A DNA stretch of 64,000 nt from Saccharum officinarum (taxonomy: Eukaryota > Streptophyta > Magnoliopsida > Poales > Poaceae). How positions within the stretch are numbered: position 1 is the stretch's first letter; the number at the start of each line of letters is the position of its first letter. Positions 34,906 to 45,098 of this stretch are shown piece after piece. Below the pieces are notes generated by a model, which had not been told where the DNA came from, ran no database searches, and saw only the letters and a list, made by a program, of their open reading frames with translations. Both the position numbers and the translations under genes were made by a program. The DNA is taken from positions 46,857,880-46,921,879 of the forward strand of contig CM036197.1 of NCBI GenBank assembly GCA_020631735.1. The letters run 5' to 3'.

Positions 34906-37745
34906 CTAGGGCTGTGAGCAGCGCCAGTTCGACCTCTCGCGGGGCGAGGGGAACATCAGCTCACGCAACACCTCGCGAGTGGGGGAGTCGACCGGTTCCT
35001 TGATCGTCTCGTGGAAGAGCATGGTGATCCGGTCATCAGTGGCAACGATGGGTGTGTTATCAGGCCTACGTTCCCATTTGTTGATGGGGACGCGCTTTGC
35101 TTGCTTTTTCGGATTGGGATCGCGGAATGCTGATTTGGCCGCCAGCCGGTCACTGTGCCTGGGGACCAAGCTGGCCGGTTCACGGCGCGCGTCGCGGGAG
35201 CACGGGGGTGCGCACCAGGGCCTCCGACAATGGCAGCCGTAGGGAGTTGACGAAGAGCATCCCAGGGTCCACTTCAGGCGGCGGTGTGGGAACGGCGTCA
35301 TCGGGGCCCCATCAACCGCCAGAGGGTCCACGTCGCCCCCGTCGTCGCAGTCAACAGGTAGTGTGTCCGCAAGCATGTCCACGATCGCCGCTGCGGGCGT
35401 GGTCTTGAGTGACAGGCTGCGAGCAGAGCGCCCATTACCTTCAAAAGCGTACAAGTCGAGGCTGGGACGCTTGTCAGTGTCAGTCTGCTGCACGGTAGGT
35501 ACGGCGTTAGACGGGCGTAGCACTGGAGCACCCATTGACCAACTCGTGATGAGGGAGGCAGCGAGCTCATCGAGCATTGGGTCGACCCATATGGGAGGCC
35601 CCGCACCATCACACAACGCTAGCGCGAGCGGGTCAGTAGAGGTGGCGGCGTTGTCGACGTAGTCAGGAGTCACGACGATGTTGACCTCCCTCGACAGCTT
35701 GCTCCGGTGCCGCCGGCGAAGACGATGGACGCCATTGGTGCACCCCACAGTCCCCTGTGTGGCTCCGTCCGAGCCACTGTGTGGCACGTGCGGGGAGGGT
35801 TGTGGGCTGCCATCCACTACCCCTGACGTCGAAGGGGTCGGACAAATAATCTGTCCAACAATGATAGGAGCCACATGTGGTTCTGGCGCGCCAAGAGCAC
35901 CCTGGTCACCGCTACCAGGATGGAGTTACCTCTAGGAGGACAACACCGGAGACAGCGCCTAAGAGGCTCCTGCGCACGGTCCGAGGAAAGGCACCGGGGC
36001 GGACGACGATGTTGATGCTTGCAGTTCCTCGCTCGGTGCTTCGTGTTGAAGCAGAAGAGGCATCGGGACGGGTTGGTGCACGGGGCAGCGATGTGATCCC
36101 CTGCCAGACAGTTGAAGCAGAGACCAACGAGCGAAGTCGGCACCGGCCACCGGCGATGAGGGTGATGCGGGGCATGGCGGCGCCCACGCCTACGGCTTTG
36201 AACAAGAGTGATCGGCGTCGACAGACGCAGCCACGCGAGGGACGAGGTGTTGAGGAAGCCCATCTGTAGTATGGGCATGCGGCGGCGCCGGAGGTCGCCT
36301 AGCGTTCGTCGTGACTCCAGGATTTGGCTCACGACAACGACGCTGGTGGCCATCAAACGGCGACGCCTGATGGCGTTGGCCGAGTCGCTGGTGCACGGGC
36401 ACACGCACGGCCGGCAGAGGGCCGAGCCGCTGGTGCAGGGACACCCTAGCGGCCGGGCATGGGGATGCCGCTGGACGACCGTCGGCATCCTAGATCCTGG
36501 CTCGACGGCGCCGGCGGGTCCTGGCTCGACGGCGGCGACACTGCCTCCTCTTGGTGATGACGGCCGGACATGAGGCAGAGACGTTTCCCTCACACCCTCA
36601 CACGTGGGCGAGGTCGTCACCTCAACGGCTCGGCGAGCAGCTTCTAGGTACGATGACGACGACCGGGCAGCAGAGGATGTGCAATCGAAATCGGGGTCGC
36701 TGAAGTCCTCCATCCAACGCCGAGCCTTGGATCTGCCCGCAGACTGCATGGCTGGGAAGAAGGGTGTGGCGAGAGGAGACAGGGATGAGCTCCTGCCCCT
36801 CCGGGGGGCGCCCATTTCGACTCTGGCATCCGCGCAGGAGGAGGATGCGAAACACAACATTTGTGGCGCCGGCGACAGGGAGGGAGTTGGAGCCGCTACG
36901 TCGTATTCGTCTTCATCCTCGTCATCGTCCAAGACATCCTCGACGATAACCAGCGACTCATCCATCATCATCAGATGGCGGGGTGCTCCGGTGTCGAATC
37001 CTCCTGTGACGGGCATGACACTGACGATGGTGGTGGCCGCAGCAGTGGAGCCTGGTGACGCCGACAGAGGGGACGGACGGGCATCCACGGGTGCCAACGC
37101 GTCCATTACACTGGGCGCCAGTGTCTCCATCACTACCCCCTCCAGCATCTTGTCCGCCGCGACCGCAGCAGCATCCATGGCGCCGTCACTGGCAGGCTTC
37201 AGAGCCGGCGGCTCGATGTCGTGGCTGGGCTAGGGCCGGTCCTGCTGGGGGGCGCCATCGGAGGGGCGCAACGCGCCAGACGCGAGGGGGCACGTGCCCG
37301 TGCACGAGCGCGCATCGGGCTCGGACGGTGGCATTGTGGCTCCTGCTCCCGCACACGTTTGTGGTGGGGAGGTTGTAGACGGCGGAGGCGGCGCCCGAGC
37401 GTGCTCTCCGCGAGCGGCAGGAACCTCGGCGTCCACGCCAGAGCCGTTGGAATCCGTGGCCGCATATCCGCCCGCCAGGAGGGTGCCCGCTGCTGGAGGC
37501 GACATCTTCGCGGGCTGCGACGGCTGCGCACCGATGACAACATCGCCGGCCCCAGCTCGCGGTAGAGGAGCGGCAGGATGCGATGCTGGAGGCGACATCT
37601 TCGCGGGCTGCAATGGCCGCGCACCGGCGATGACATCGCCGACCCCAGCTCGCGGTAGAGGAGCGGCAGGATGCGAGGCCATGACGGGCGACTCGGTCAG
37701 CAGAGCAGCAACACGCGAGGACGACTCAGGCTGCCGCCTGCCCAC
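34906..37745 (-). pseudogene. LINE ORF1-like RNA-binding protein with double zinc knuckle, in three frames
   Basis: Three overlapping minus-strand frames follow each other: 37745-37230 (Pro/Ala-rich start), 37178-35817 (acidic and Ser-rich part, then CFNCLAGDHIAAPC and CLFCFNTKHRARNC, both CX2CX4HX4C) and 35874-34906 (tail with RHSDRLAAKS). They look like one ORF1 broken by two frameshifts near 37200 and 35850. Zinc knuckles of this type bind RNA in plant L1-like ORF1 proteins. The break points could be real or sequencing indels. Confidence 0.65.
37492..37676 (-). repeat. Two tandem copies of a 92-93 base unit in the LINE
   Basis: 37492-37583 and 37584-37676 both run from TGCTGGAGGCGACATCTTCG to GCGGCAGGATGCGA with a few differences. 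Translated on the minus strand they duplicate about 31 residues (APLPRAG, QPAKMSPPA) near the ORF1 start. Confidence 0.85.
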
Positions 37746-38663
37746 CGAGGGTGCAGCTCCAACCGAGCGGCCGCCAACACCAGGGGAAAAAGACCCATCA
37801 AGCTGCAGATCTTAACGAGGTACGAGCGGATCTGTAGTTGGGAGAAAGATTTTGGTTGGATTTAGGAAGGATTCTGGTGGATTTTGGTGGTTTTCTGGAG
37901 GGGGCGGACGAGCGCTCGAGGGGAACGGGTGGAGCTCTAACGGCTCCATAAGAAAGTCAATTCTCTCCACGGAGTTGATCGTTGAGACAGCCGACGGGCA
38001 CCGCTTAAAGAAGTACAGGCAGGTGAGATATTTTGCAAGTCGCTTAAGCATTCTGATAATAGTCACTTTAATTTTGGGGTTGCCGTTTCAAGGTGGGCTA
38101 TTAAAGATATTTTGGCTTTCCCTTAACGGCGCATTTGACAAATCACAAATGTTGTGAAGGGGCATGGGAATTAGAGTAGGAGTTAATGTCAGGCTTGTTA
38201 AGTACTAAAGTTTGGTGAGTATTGAAGAGGAATGGAGGGGATTTTGATTTTTTTTTTTGCATGGGAATGGAGGCTTGTTAAACCCGGTCATTAGCATGGG
38301 AGTTTGATTTTTAGTGGCAATCTCTTGTTTGGCATGTGTTGGCGACTAAGTAGAAATGTCATCCAATTCCACCCTTCCCGCTGGGTTTATAATGGTGTGA
38401 ACTGAACAAAATTCTGATGCCCACGGATCAATTGAAAGAATTTTAAACCCACCTCCTCTTCTAATAATTCTTTCAACCAAACACGCTGTGTACACCTAAG
38501 GGCAAAGGGCTTATCTCAGGTATTTCAGGATGGATTACTTTAAGATTGGAGATTTTTAATCTGGAAAAGGGCCTTCTAAATCCGAGATTTTTAACCTGGA
38601 AAGATGGATAGGAGATTTATTTTTTTTCGTGTTGGAGTCAATAGTTTTTTGATGTGCCTTGTT

Positions 38664-39234
38664 TTTTTTTCTTTTTTTTTTCTCGAATACACAAAAGATT
38701 TGCGTATCATTACATTAAGAAGAATAGAGTTTTCGTTACAAACAACGCGCATCTAGCGCGCTAGGCAGTCACAGAACCGAACCAACCTAGCCGACTGCTC
38801 CTTGGGTCAATTTTACATAATTGAAACAACCAAAGTGCAAGCACCGCCACGCCCTACGGGTCATCCATGAAGAGCTCCCACGCGCGCCCGTTGAACGCTG
38901 GAAATAGCACGTCAAGGGACTCCACCTAGCTTGACGCAAAGGTCCGAGAACGTATGACGTCGAGTATTCCCTTAGGCGCAGGCGAAGCCGGATTGGCCGG
39001 CGGTGCGATACCCAACCGCTGGTTGAGGAATACCTCTCCCCGCGGGGAGGCCGGTATGTGTGCCAATGGTTGGGCGGCTATCCGACTGCTCCTTGGCCTA
39101 ATAGGCGGTGGTTCCTTGGTCCTCGCCCTCTGTCGTGGTGGAGAGGCAATGAGGGGCAGCTCCCGCTCGACCTGCACCTCATCCAAAAACCGTGCCAGGC
39201 GCCGAGCGGCCTCGCACGGCGTGGGCGTCTTGTC
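38664..39234 (-). mobile_element. 571-base retroposon with perfect 15-base target duplication
   Basis: TTGATGTGCCTTGTT occurs at 38649-38663 and 39235-39249, exactly bounding the element. On the minus strand it begins inside an open frame (RSSRIAAQPLAHIPASPRGE, continuing to a stop at 38926), has a 260-base 3' part and ends in GCGTATCATTACATT-type sequence (plus-strand reading) and an A run. It therefore joins an ORF1-like protein tail directly to a LINE-type 3' end. It lies in an intron of the topoisomerase II-like gene. Confidence 0.85.
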
Positions 39235-39249
39235 TTGATGTGCCTTGTT

Positions 39250-40103
39250 ATGGTAATTAAGTTGCACAGAATTTTCTGAGTTTGAGACAGTGCTAGCTAT
39301 AAAAGTTGCAACAAAGTTTTACGAGTCTGAGATAGTGCTGGATATAATTGTTTGTGGCATTGGCGCGTGCTGTATACTATTGACACATCTCTTACATCTC
39401 TAAAGTAAGGATAATTCCGTCCACCATTTTTTCGTCCTTGATGTCCCATGTGCCGCTGTGCCAACTGCCACTCTAGGCCACAGACCACCAACATGTCCAG
39501 ATAGTATGATTCGATTCAGATCAAATTGTGAGCCGATCTAGGTGCAGTTTCATTGAAACAAAAATCACCATGGCTACACTCCAGCTGCAGATTATTGGAG
39601 AAATGGGTGTTGATCGAGCATGGTAGATGACTGGTGATCATCGTTGGCAGATATCTAGTTAGCTGTCGGATTGGGTCCCGATTAATCTAACCTGTCGGTT
39701 TTTTGTTGCGTTAAGTAGTTGACCGTTTGACATGCCTGATGAATTCGTTCAAAATAAAAAGGTTTCAAAAATACTCGGTACGTGTTGCAACAATACGAAA
39801 GAGGTGTTCCCCTTTTACTGTACTTTTAAAACTTGTGCCCCACGTCCTGTTTTCCGTTCAGCAATCCATCGATTCGGGAAAGGTAGCAATAGAATTTTGA
39901 TGAGTGCTCAGTCGAATGCATGAAGTTATACTGTGTTCATTCTTTACGGCTTCCCGTGGCAATGCGTGGGCTTTCATTCTAGTATATCTAATTCATGCGC
40001 GATATGAACCTGACTGGCTGACCATTAGCATGGGGATGGCACATCCAGTGTGAATTAATCCGTTTCTTGTTGATGGACGGTCTTCTGTTGTTAGAGCCTG
40101 ATG

Positions 40104-40104
<1 letters not shown>
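39250..40104. other. Intron remainder of the topoisomerase II-like gene
   Basis: AT-rich sequence without a recognisable gene or repeat. Confidence 0.5.

Positions 40105-40196
<92 letters not shown>
40105..40196. repeat. (TA)46 microsatellite at a splice acceptor
   Basis: Ninety-two bases of uninterrupted TA lead directly into CAG (40197-40199), the acceptor of the topoisomerase exon at 40200. The pyrimidine tract that should stand here is replaced by TA repeats. Confidence 0.97.
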
Positions 40197-40199
<3 letters not shown>

Positions 40200-41193
40200 G
40201 TTTCTCAGACAACATGGTGAATAAGTTGGAGCCTGAGATCACCGACTGTGAGCAGGGAGAAAACTGGACCAGAATTACCTTCAAGCCTGATCTTGCCAAG
40301 TTCAACCTAACTCATCTTGAAGAAGATGTCGTAGCCCTCATGAAAAAGAGAGTGATAGATGTGGCTGCAACTCTTGGAGAATCCGTGAATGTTATGTTTG
40401 ATGGCCAAAGGGTGCTTGTTAAGAACTTCTCATATTATGTCGATTGGCACATCATGTCAGCTTCTAAGAAGAGACTTGTCGAACTCCCAAGGTTTCTTTG
40501 ATTATTTCAGATAAGAGCAGTTTTACTGATGTCCACAAAAAAGCTTACAATAATGTTTCTCATTATTCTCACCTTCTGTTTTCAGGATTTGCGAGAAGCT
40601 GAATGATCAGTGGGAGGTGTGTGTGAGTCTAAGTGAAGGCCAGTTTGAACAGGTAACTGCTCGTTATGTTTCTGCCAGGCTCCTTCTCCTGACGTGGTTA
40701 CAGTTTCATCTTACATGTTTTTTTGTGTTTCAGGTCAGCTTTGTGAATGGAATTGCAACCACAAGGGGTGGGTCTCATGTTGATTATGTGGCAAACAAGA
40801 TTGCCACCCACGTGGCGCATGTTGTGAATGACAAGAAAAGCAAGAATATTCATGCAGAAGTGCATGATGTGAAGAGGCATCTGTGGCTCTTTGTTAATGC
40901 GCGCATTCAGAACCCTACCTTTGATTCACAGACAAAGGATTTCTTGACGACTCCTTATGAAAGCTTTGGGTCAAATTGTGATTTCTCCGATGTTTTCTTG
41001 GATAAGGGTATGTAATGAATTACTTTCGTAGCTTGGATCTGTTAGTTTGACTGTACCACTGATGCTAACTCCGCTTCTTACAATTGCAGTTGTCAATTCT
41101 GGTGTTGTCCACAATATGCTCCTTTATCCTGGTTTTATGTGTACAAGTAAGGAAGCGATTCTACGGAAAAAAGGAGGTGGAGGAGATAATTGA

Positions 41194-41753
41194 TTGTACG
41201 ACGGGCATATGTGGCTTATGATTAGATACAGTATGTTTTGGTGTTTAGTTTGATTTGTTTAGCAAGGAAGGGAGCAAGTCGCCGGAAAGAGATTGTGGAT
41301 TGAAACTGAAATAGTTTAGTGGGAGTTCGGTATCCATGATCTGGGAGTTAGCTGGTGCTCTCCTTTCTGTCTCATACCTGAATCTGCATGCTATTTTAGT
41401 TTAAATTCTCTATGTACCTGGCATGGGGATGCAACAAGAGGTCCCATTTCAGTCCTTGAACTCCAGAACTGGACTGATCTGGACATATAATCTTAATCCT
41501 TGAACTTCAGAACTGGACATCTTTAATCTGGATATCAGAGTAAATAAGTAAGGCTCTTGATCTGCTTGGAAGAAAGAGTAATGCTGTTGTTCTACTTGGA
41601 AGAAGTTCCATTTCAGCTCTTGAAACTCCAAAAAGGTGGTTATAAAACCAAGTCTCAGTGTGTCCCCGACGTACTGGTTTGTGGCTTTGTGCAGCATGAA
41701 CCACCGTGGAAGAGACCCACGTGTGTACGTGAGGGAGCAGCTCCAACAAAGAA
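41194..41753. other. Flank of the topoisomerase II-like pseudogene
   Basis: No topoisomerase sequence continues here. At 41440-41530 the words CTTGAACTCCAGAACTGGAC and CTTGAACTTCAGAACTGGAC form a short imperfect direct repeat. Otherwise nothing recognised. Confidence 0.5.
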
Positions 41754-41985
41754 GGGGTTGTTTAGTTGGTGAAAAAGTTTGGGTTCGGCTACTGTAGCAC
41801 TTTTCGTTTTATTTGGCAATTTGTGTTCAATCATGGACTAATTAGGCTCAAAAGATTTGTCTCGTGATTTACAACTAAACTGCGTAATTAGTTTTTTATT
41901 TCATCTACATTTAGTACTTCATGCATGTACCGCAAGATTTGATGTGACAGGCACTGTAGCACTTTTTGGGTTCACTTTTTGTTCG
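41754..41985 (+). mobile_element. Tourist-like MITE, copy 6, right end lost
   Basis: GGGGTTGTTTAGTTGGTG and then nearly the same text as copy 1 (12126), including GGGTTCGGCTACTGTAGCAC. It breaks off near 41985 without the terminal AACTAAACA word. Confidence 0.78.
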
Positions 41986-41999
41986 AAATCATCGAACTC

Positions 42000-42244
42000 G
42001 GCCCATGTTTAGATCACCTCAAAATTCCAAGTTTTTTCACTCTCTCTCCATCACATCAATTTTTAGCCGCTTGCATGGAGTACTAAATGTAGGTTAAAAA
42101 AATATCTAATTACACAGTTTAGTTCAAAATCACGAGATGAATCTTTTAAGCCTAGTTGGTCTACGATTGGACAATATTTGTCAAATAAGACGAAAGTGGT
42201 ACTATTCATCAGGTTGAAAAAATCTTCAATCTAAACAAGGGCTC
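42000..42244 (-). mobile_element. Tourist-like MITE, copy 7
   Basis: GGCCCATGTTTAGATCACC to CAATCTAAACAAGGGCT, with GAATCTTTTAAGCCTAGTTG inside, the inverse of the family core. It lies 15 bases beyond copy 6. Confidence 0.78.
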
Positions 42245-42565
42245 AATTACTAGTGTGGATTGTTTCCATTTCCTAGGCAGACTGCAAGCTGACAATGAAG
42301 TTTACGGATCCTTAAAATACAGAGTCCAATGTAACAGGAAGTAATTGGCAAATAAGTATGTGAAACTGATCTCTTCCCAATATGAAATTGAAACATGACT
42401 GAAGAAGTACTACTACCCAGTCACCTTTGTTAAGACAGCGCACAGCGGCACATGCTTTGGAAGTCCGTAGACGTTATTACAGCGGCACATGCTTCAGTCT
42501 CTTCTATGCAGACAGCCAGTCCGTCTCTATGTTTTTCATCATTTACTAGCCCTGATGATCCCACG

Positions 42566-42786
42566 TCCACCCAAAAAATTTTACACAGTACCCATCACAT
42601 CAAATCTTTAAACGTATGCATGGAACATTAAATGTAGGTAAAAAATAACTAATTGTACAGTTTGTCTGTAAATGTCGAGACGAATCTTTTGAGCCTAGTT
42701 AGTCTATGGTTGGATAAATTTTGCTAAATAACAACGAAAGTGTTACAGGAATTTTTCCCAAAATATTTTGGGATCTAAACAAGGCC
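42566..42786 (-). mobile_element. Tourist-like MITE, copy 8, left end decayed
   Basis: The interior GAGACGAATCTTTTGAGCC and the end GGGATCTAAACAAGGCC identify the family; the left terminal repeat is not visible. Confidence 0.7.
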
Positions 42787-44936
42787 GCCTCCATCTTGCA
42801 AACTTTCTTGCCACAATCGCGAAAGCTACTCTTGAAATTGTTACCGAACGTGATCATATAATAATTATGGGAGTGACAAGTATGCATGACCAATAGAAGT
42901 TACGGTACAAATATAAAGGCTTTCCCCTACAGTGTTAGTAATACATTTTCAGAATAGCTATCCTACTTGACTGTATATGATTTGAGACAACCTACACATC
43001 CTAATCAACTGTGAGCCAATGAATTAGTTTAATTTGGTTTGATCATGCAAATGGGGAAGGAAGCACCCCCCTACAAGAAAATGACAACTAAAGGTCACCA
43101 CTCAATTGTGGTGCATAGTTTATAGTTAGTCATTTCATATTCCCTCCATTTATTTTTACAAGATGTATTAGGATTTGAGGAAGTCTTTGACGATTAATTA
43201 TCCTTCCAAGATACCATCAATTCCTGGAAAATCAATTTTATTGAAAGATGTGCAGAATGTGAATTACTTTGTATAAATTTGAAATTGTCGGTCAAAATGT
43301 ATGAAATTTGACTTTAGTACAATTACTTAAGCTTTGCACAACTTGGATTAACCTGGTGAAATGAAGTGAGAACCATATCAACTTTGTCGCCTAATTAAGC
43401 CATAAACAAATATCATGGAATCCCATACTCTGATTTTCTATGTGAATTTCCTAATATATAGATAGCAGACCACCATATCTGCAGCTCTGGACTGTTTCCG
43501 TTTTTTAGTTGGGTATGATGATCTTACATGAATACTGACTGCTACATCAATGTGATTTTAATCTGAACAAGGTTAAACAATCAATTATACAGGTTGCACT
43601 ATATATGGATAAAAAAATCAGTCTTATTCGATTAAAAAATTGATACTAGCAATCTGCCACTACTGATTTTATTTAAAGCTGATGATACGCTATCTCATCA
43701 AGTCATCATAACGATAAGTACAGAACTTTGTGGAGAATAGATTTGTCATCCTTTTCATAATGTAAACCAAAGCTGAAAGCTTCAATAGGATGATAATAAG
43801 GATTGAAGGCTGCCAACATTATCTGCGACAATATAGTAAGAAAAGAACTCATACTTCATATATAGAACAACAAATATATTCAAGATACTACACTAGTCAT
43901 TTTGAGTTCACGAGATGGTGATGTTAAAGTTTGCTATGTGAACAAGATTTGCTGGTAGCTTAAAAGAGAGATTGTATGGCTATATGATCCATATTTCTTA
44001 CGGTGCGAAGGGAGAAGCCCTTGACTTTAACAAAAAGAAAAGCTGTATTAAGCTAGAGAGTAAATGGAAAAGAAAATTGTTTGCCAGTTGGCACCCACCT
44101 TATTTATACCGTTCATTCCCGTTGCCAGATCTTCCTCAAACGGAGCCTAACGGCAACCTATGTTCCAATGGTGGGGTAAAACCTTTATATTCGTAGTTCG
44201 ATGTCTTATGAGGAGCAGAATAACCTGTCTAGCGAGGAGTCCATGCCATTCTAGCATAATTTTTCAGTTCCGCACAGAGTATGTATTCTATTTTCTTTTC
44301 TGTTTAAAATTCAATCTCCTATAAATTGGAATGATGCATTAGTTTTGCAAATGAACTCAGAAACTAAGTGGGTGAATGTTTGAAGAATCTGCTATGATAT
44401 GCAAGTTTCTGCCTCAATAAGATGCAAGCTCCTTCCCATTCCACATCATGAAACACATCTACCGGGCGGTGCAAAATTGTAACAGTTGTGCTGTAAATAA
44501 ATTTTCACCCTAGCGCCCTGAACCCAACTTCCATTAAAACGATAGATGTCGACCATATGCAACTATCCAGATAAGGAGGGCGCTGGCCGCCAAATCCACT
44601 CTTTAAATGGAAAGGTGTCGCAAAGGCACATGGAATATATTCTCAACAAGAGTGTCGGCCGATCTCTGTGCAGGAATGACTAAAACAGCTGATACCATAT
44701 GCTGAAATCAAATGTATATCATGCTAAGCAGAATAAAGTGTTAGTGAAGGTAATATAAGTTGTGGTTATTTAAGGCACGATGAATAACTTCCAGAACCAG
44801 AAGATGAAGCAGTATGAGAATGAGACTACCAACATCAGGCATGTCACCAATTTTTAGTGCCACACAGAAAGGGAGCAGTTGGCTAGTGAACTGAGAACAG
44901 TAGAGCATTAGATTAACACAGAAAGGGAACAGTAGA
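42787..44936. other. Intergenic stretch without recognisable gene
   Basis: AT-rich sequence. Only short open frames occur (for example 43972-44196) with no known domain. I see no repeats I can name. Confidence 0.5.
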
Positions 44937-45049
44937 GCCTGTTCGTTTCGCTGGTTTATTGTGCTGAAAGCACTGTTCGCTGGTTTATTGTGAGAGAAAA
45001 ACACTGCTGGATGGCTGCTGATTCTGCTGATAAGTCCAAACGAACAGGG
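44937..45049. mobile_element. Small MITE with CCTGTTCGTTT ends
   Basis: CCTGTTCGTTT at 44938-44948 and AAACGAACAGG at 45038-45048 are perfect 11-base inverted repeats. The interior twice has GTTCGCTGGTTTATTGTG-like text. It sits 50 bases beyond the stop codon of the ALP1-like gene and could lie in its 3' UTR. Confidence 0.8.
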
Positions 45050-45098
45050 CAGCATTCCAGATGCTGGGGATTGACTACGTACTCCTATATACACTTCT

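Larger units (their letters stand above)
34701..37960 (-). mobile_element. 3.26 kb LINE-like insertion with ORF1 but no ORF2
   Basis: On the minus strand the element ends in an A run (plus T run 34701-34710) and interrupts topoisomerase codons. Flanks TTCTCCAGAG (34691-34700) and TTCTCTCCACGGAG (37961-37974) form an imperfect target duplication. The interior encodes an ORF1-like protein with two CCHC knuckles and then only about 195 bases before the A run. No endonuclease or reverse transcriptase is visible, so it depended on another element's enzymes or lost ORF2 by deletion. Confidence 0.75.
34283..41193 (+). pseudogene. Truncated topoisomerase II-like gene (ATPase/transducer part only)
   Basis: Segments: 34283-34699, 37966-38022, 40200-40491, 40586-40652, 40734-41007, 41090-41193, about 400 codons. 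The text follows plant DNA topoisomerase [96 protein letters not shown]. Breaks: CAG to TAG at 34466-34468, a LINE inserted at 34701-37960 inside the ATPase exon, one base missing at the 40200 exon junction. The N-box reads NAAKNK instead of NAADNK and the glycine loop GGRREDYGVK instead of GGRNGYGAK, so ATP binding should fail. A stop at 41191-41193 ends it shortly after the transducer part; TOPRIM and the cleavage core are absent from the following sequence. The usual protein has about 1,500 residues. Best read as a decayed partial duplicate. Confidence 0.88.

Noticed and set aside
35877..37865. Plus-strand frames in the LINE inserted in the topoisomerase gene
   Set aside because: The minus strand has the double zinc knuckle and the A tail; the plus frames are its shadows.
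39988..40305. Frame encoding a long Ile-Tyr repeat
   Set aside because: It is the translation of the (TA)46 microsatellite; the same holds for the repeat on the plus strand.
43972..44196. 74-codon plus-strand frame in the intergenic stretch
   Set aside because: No recognisable domain, no supporting context.
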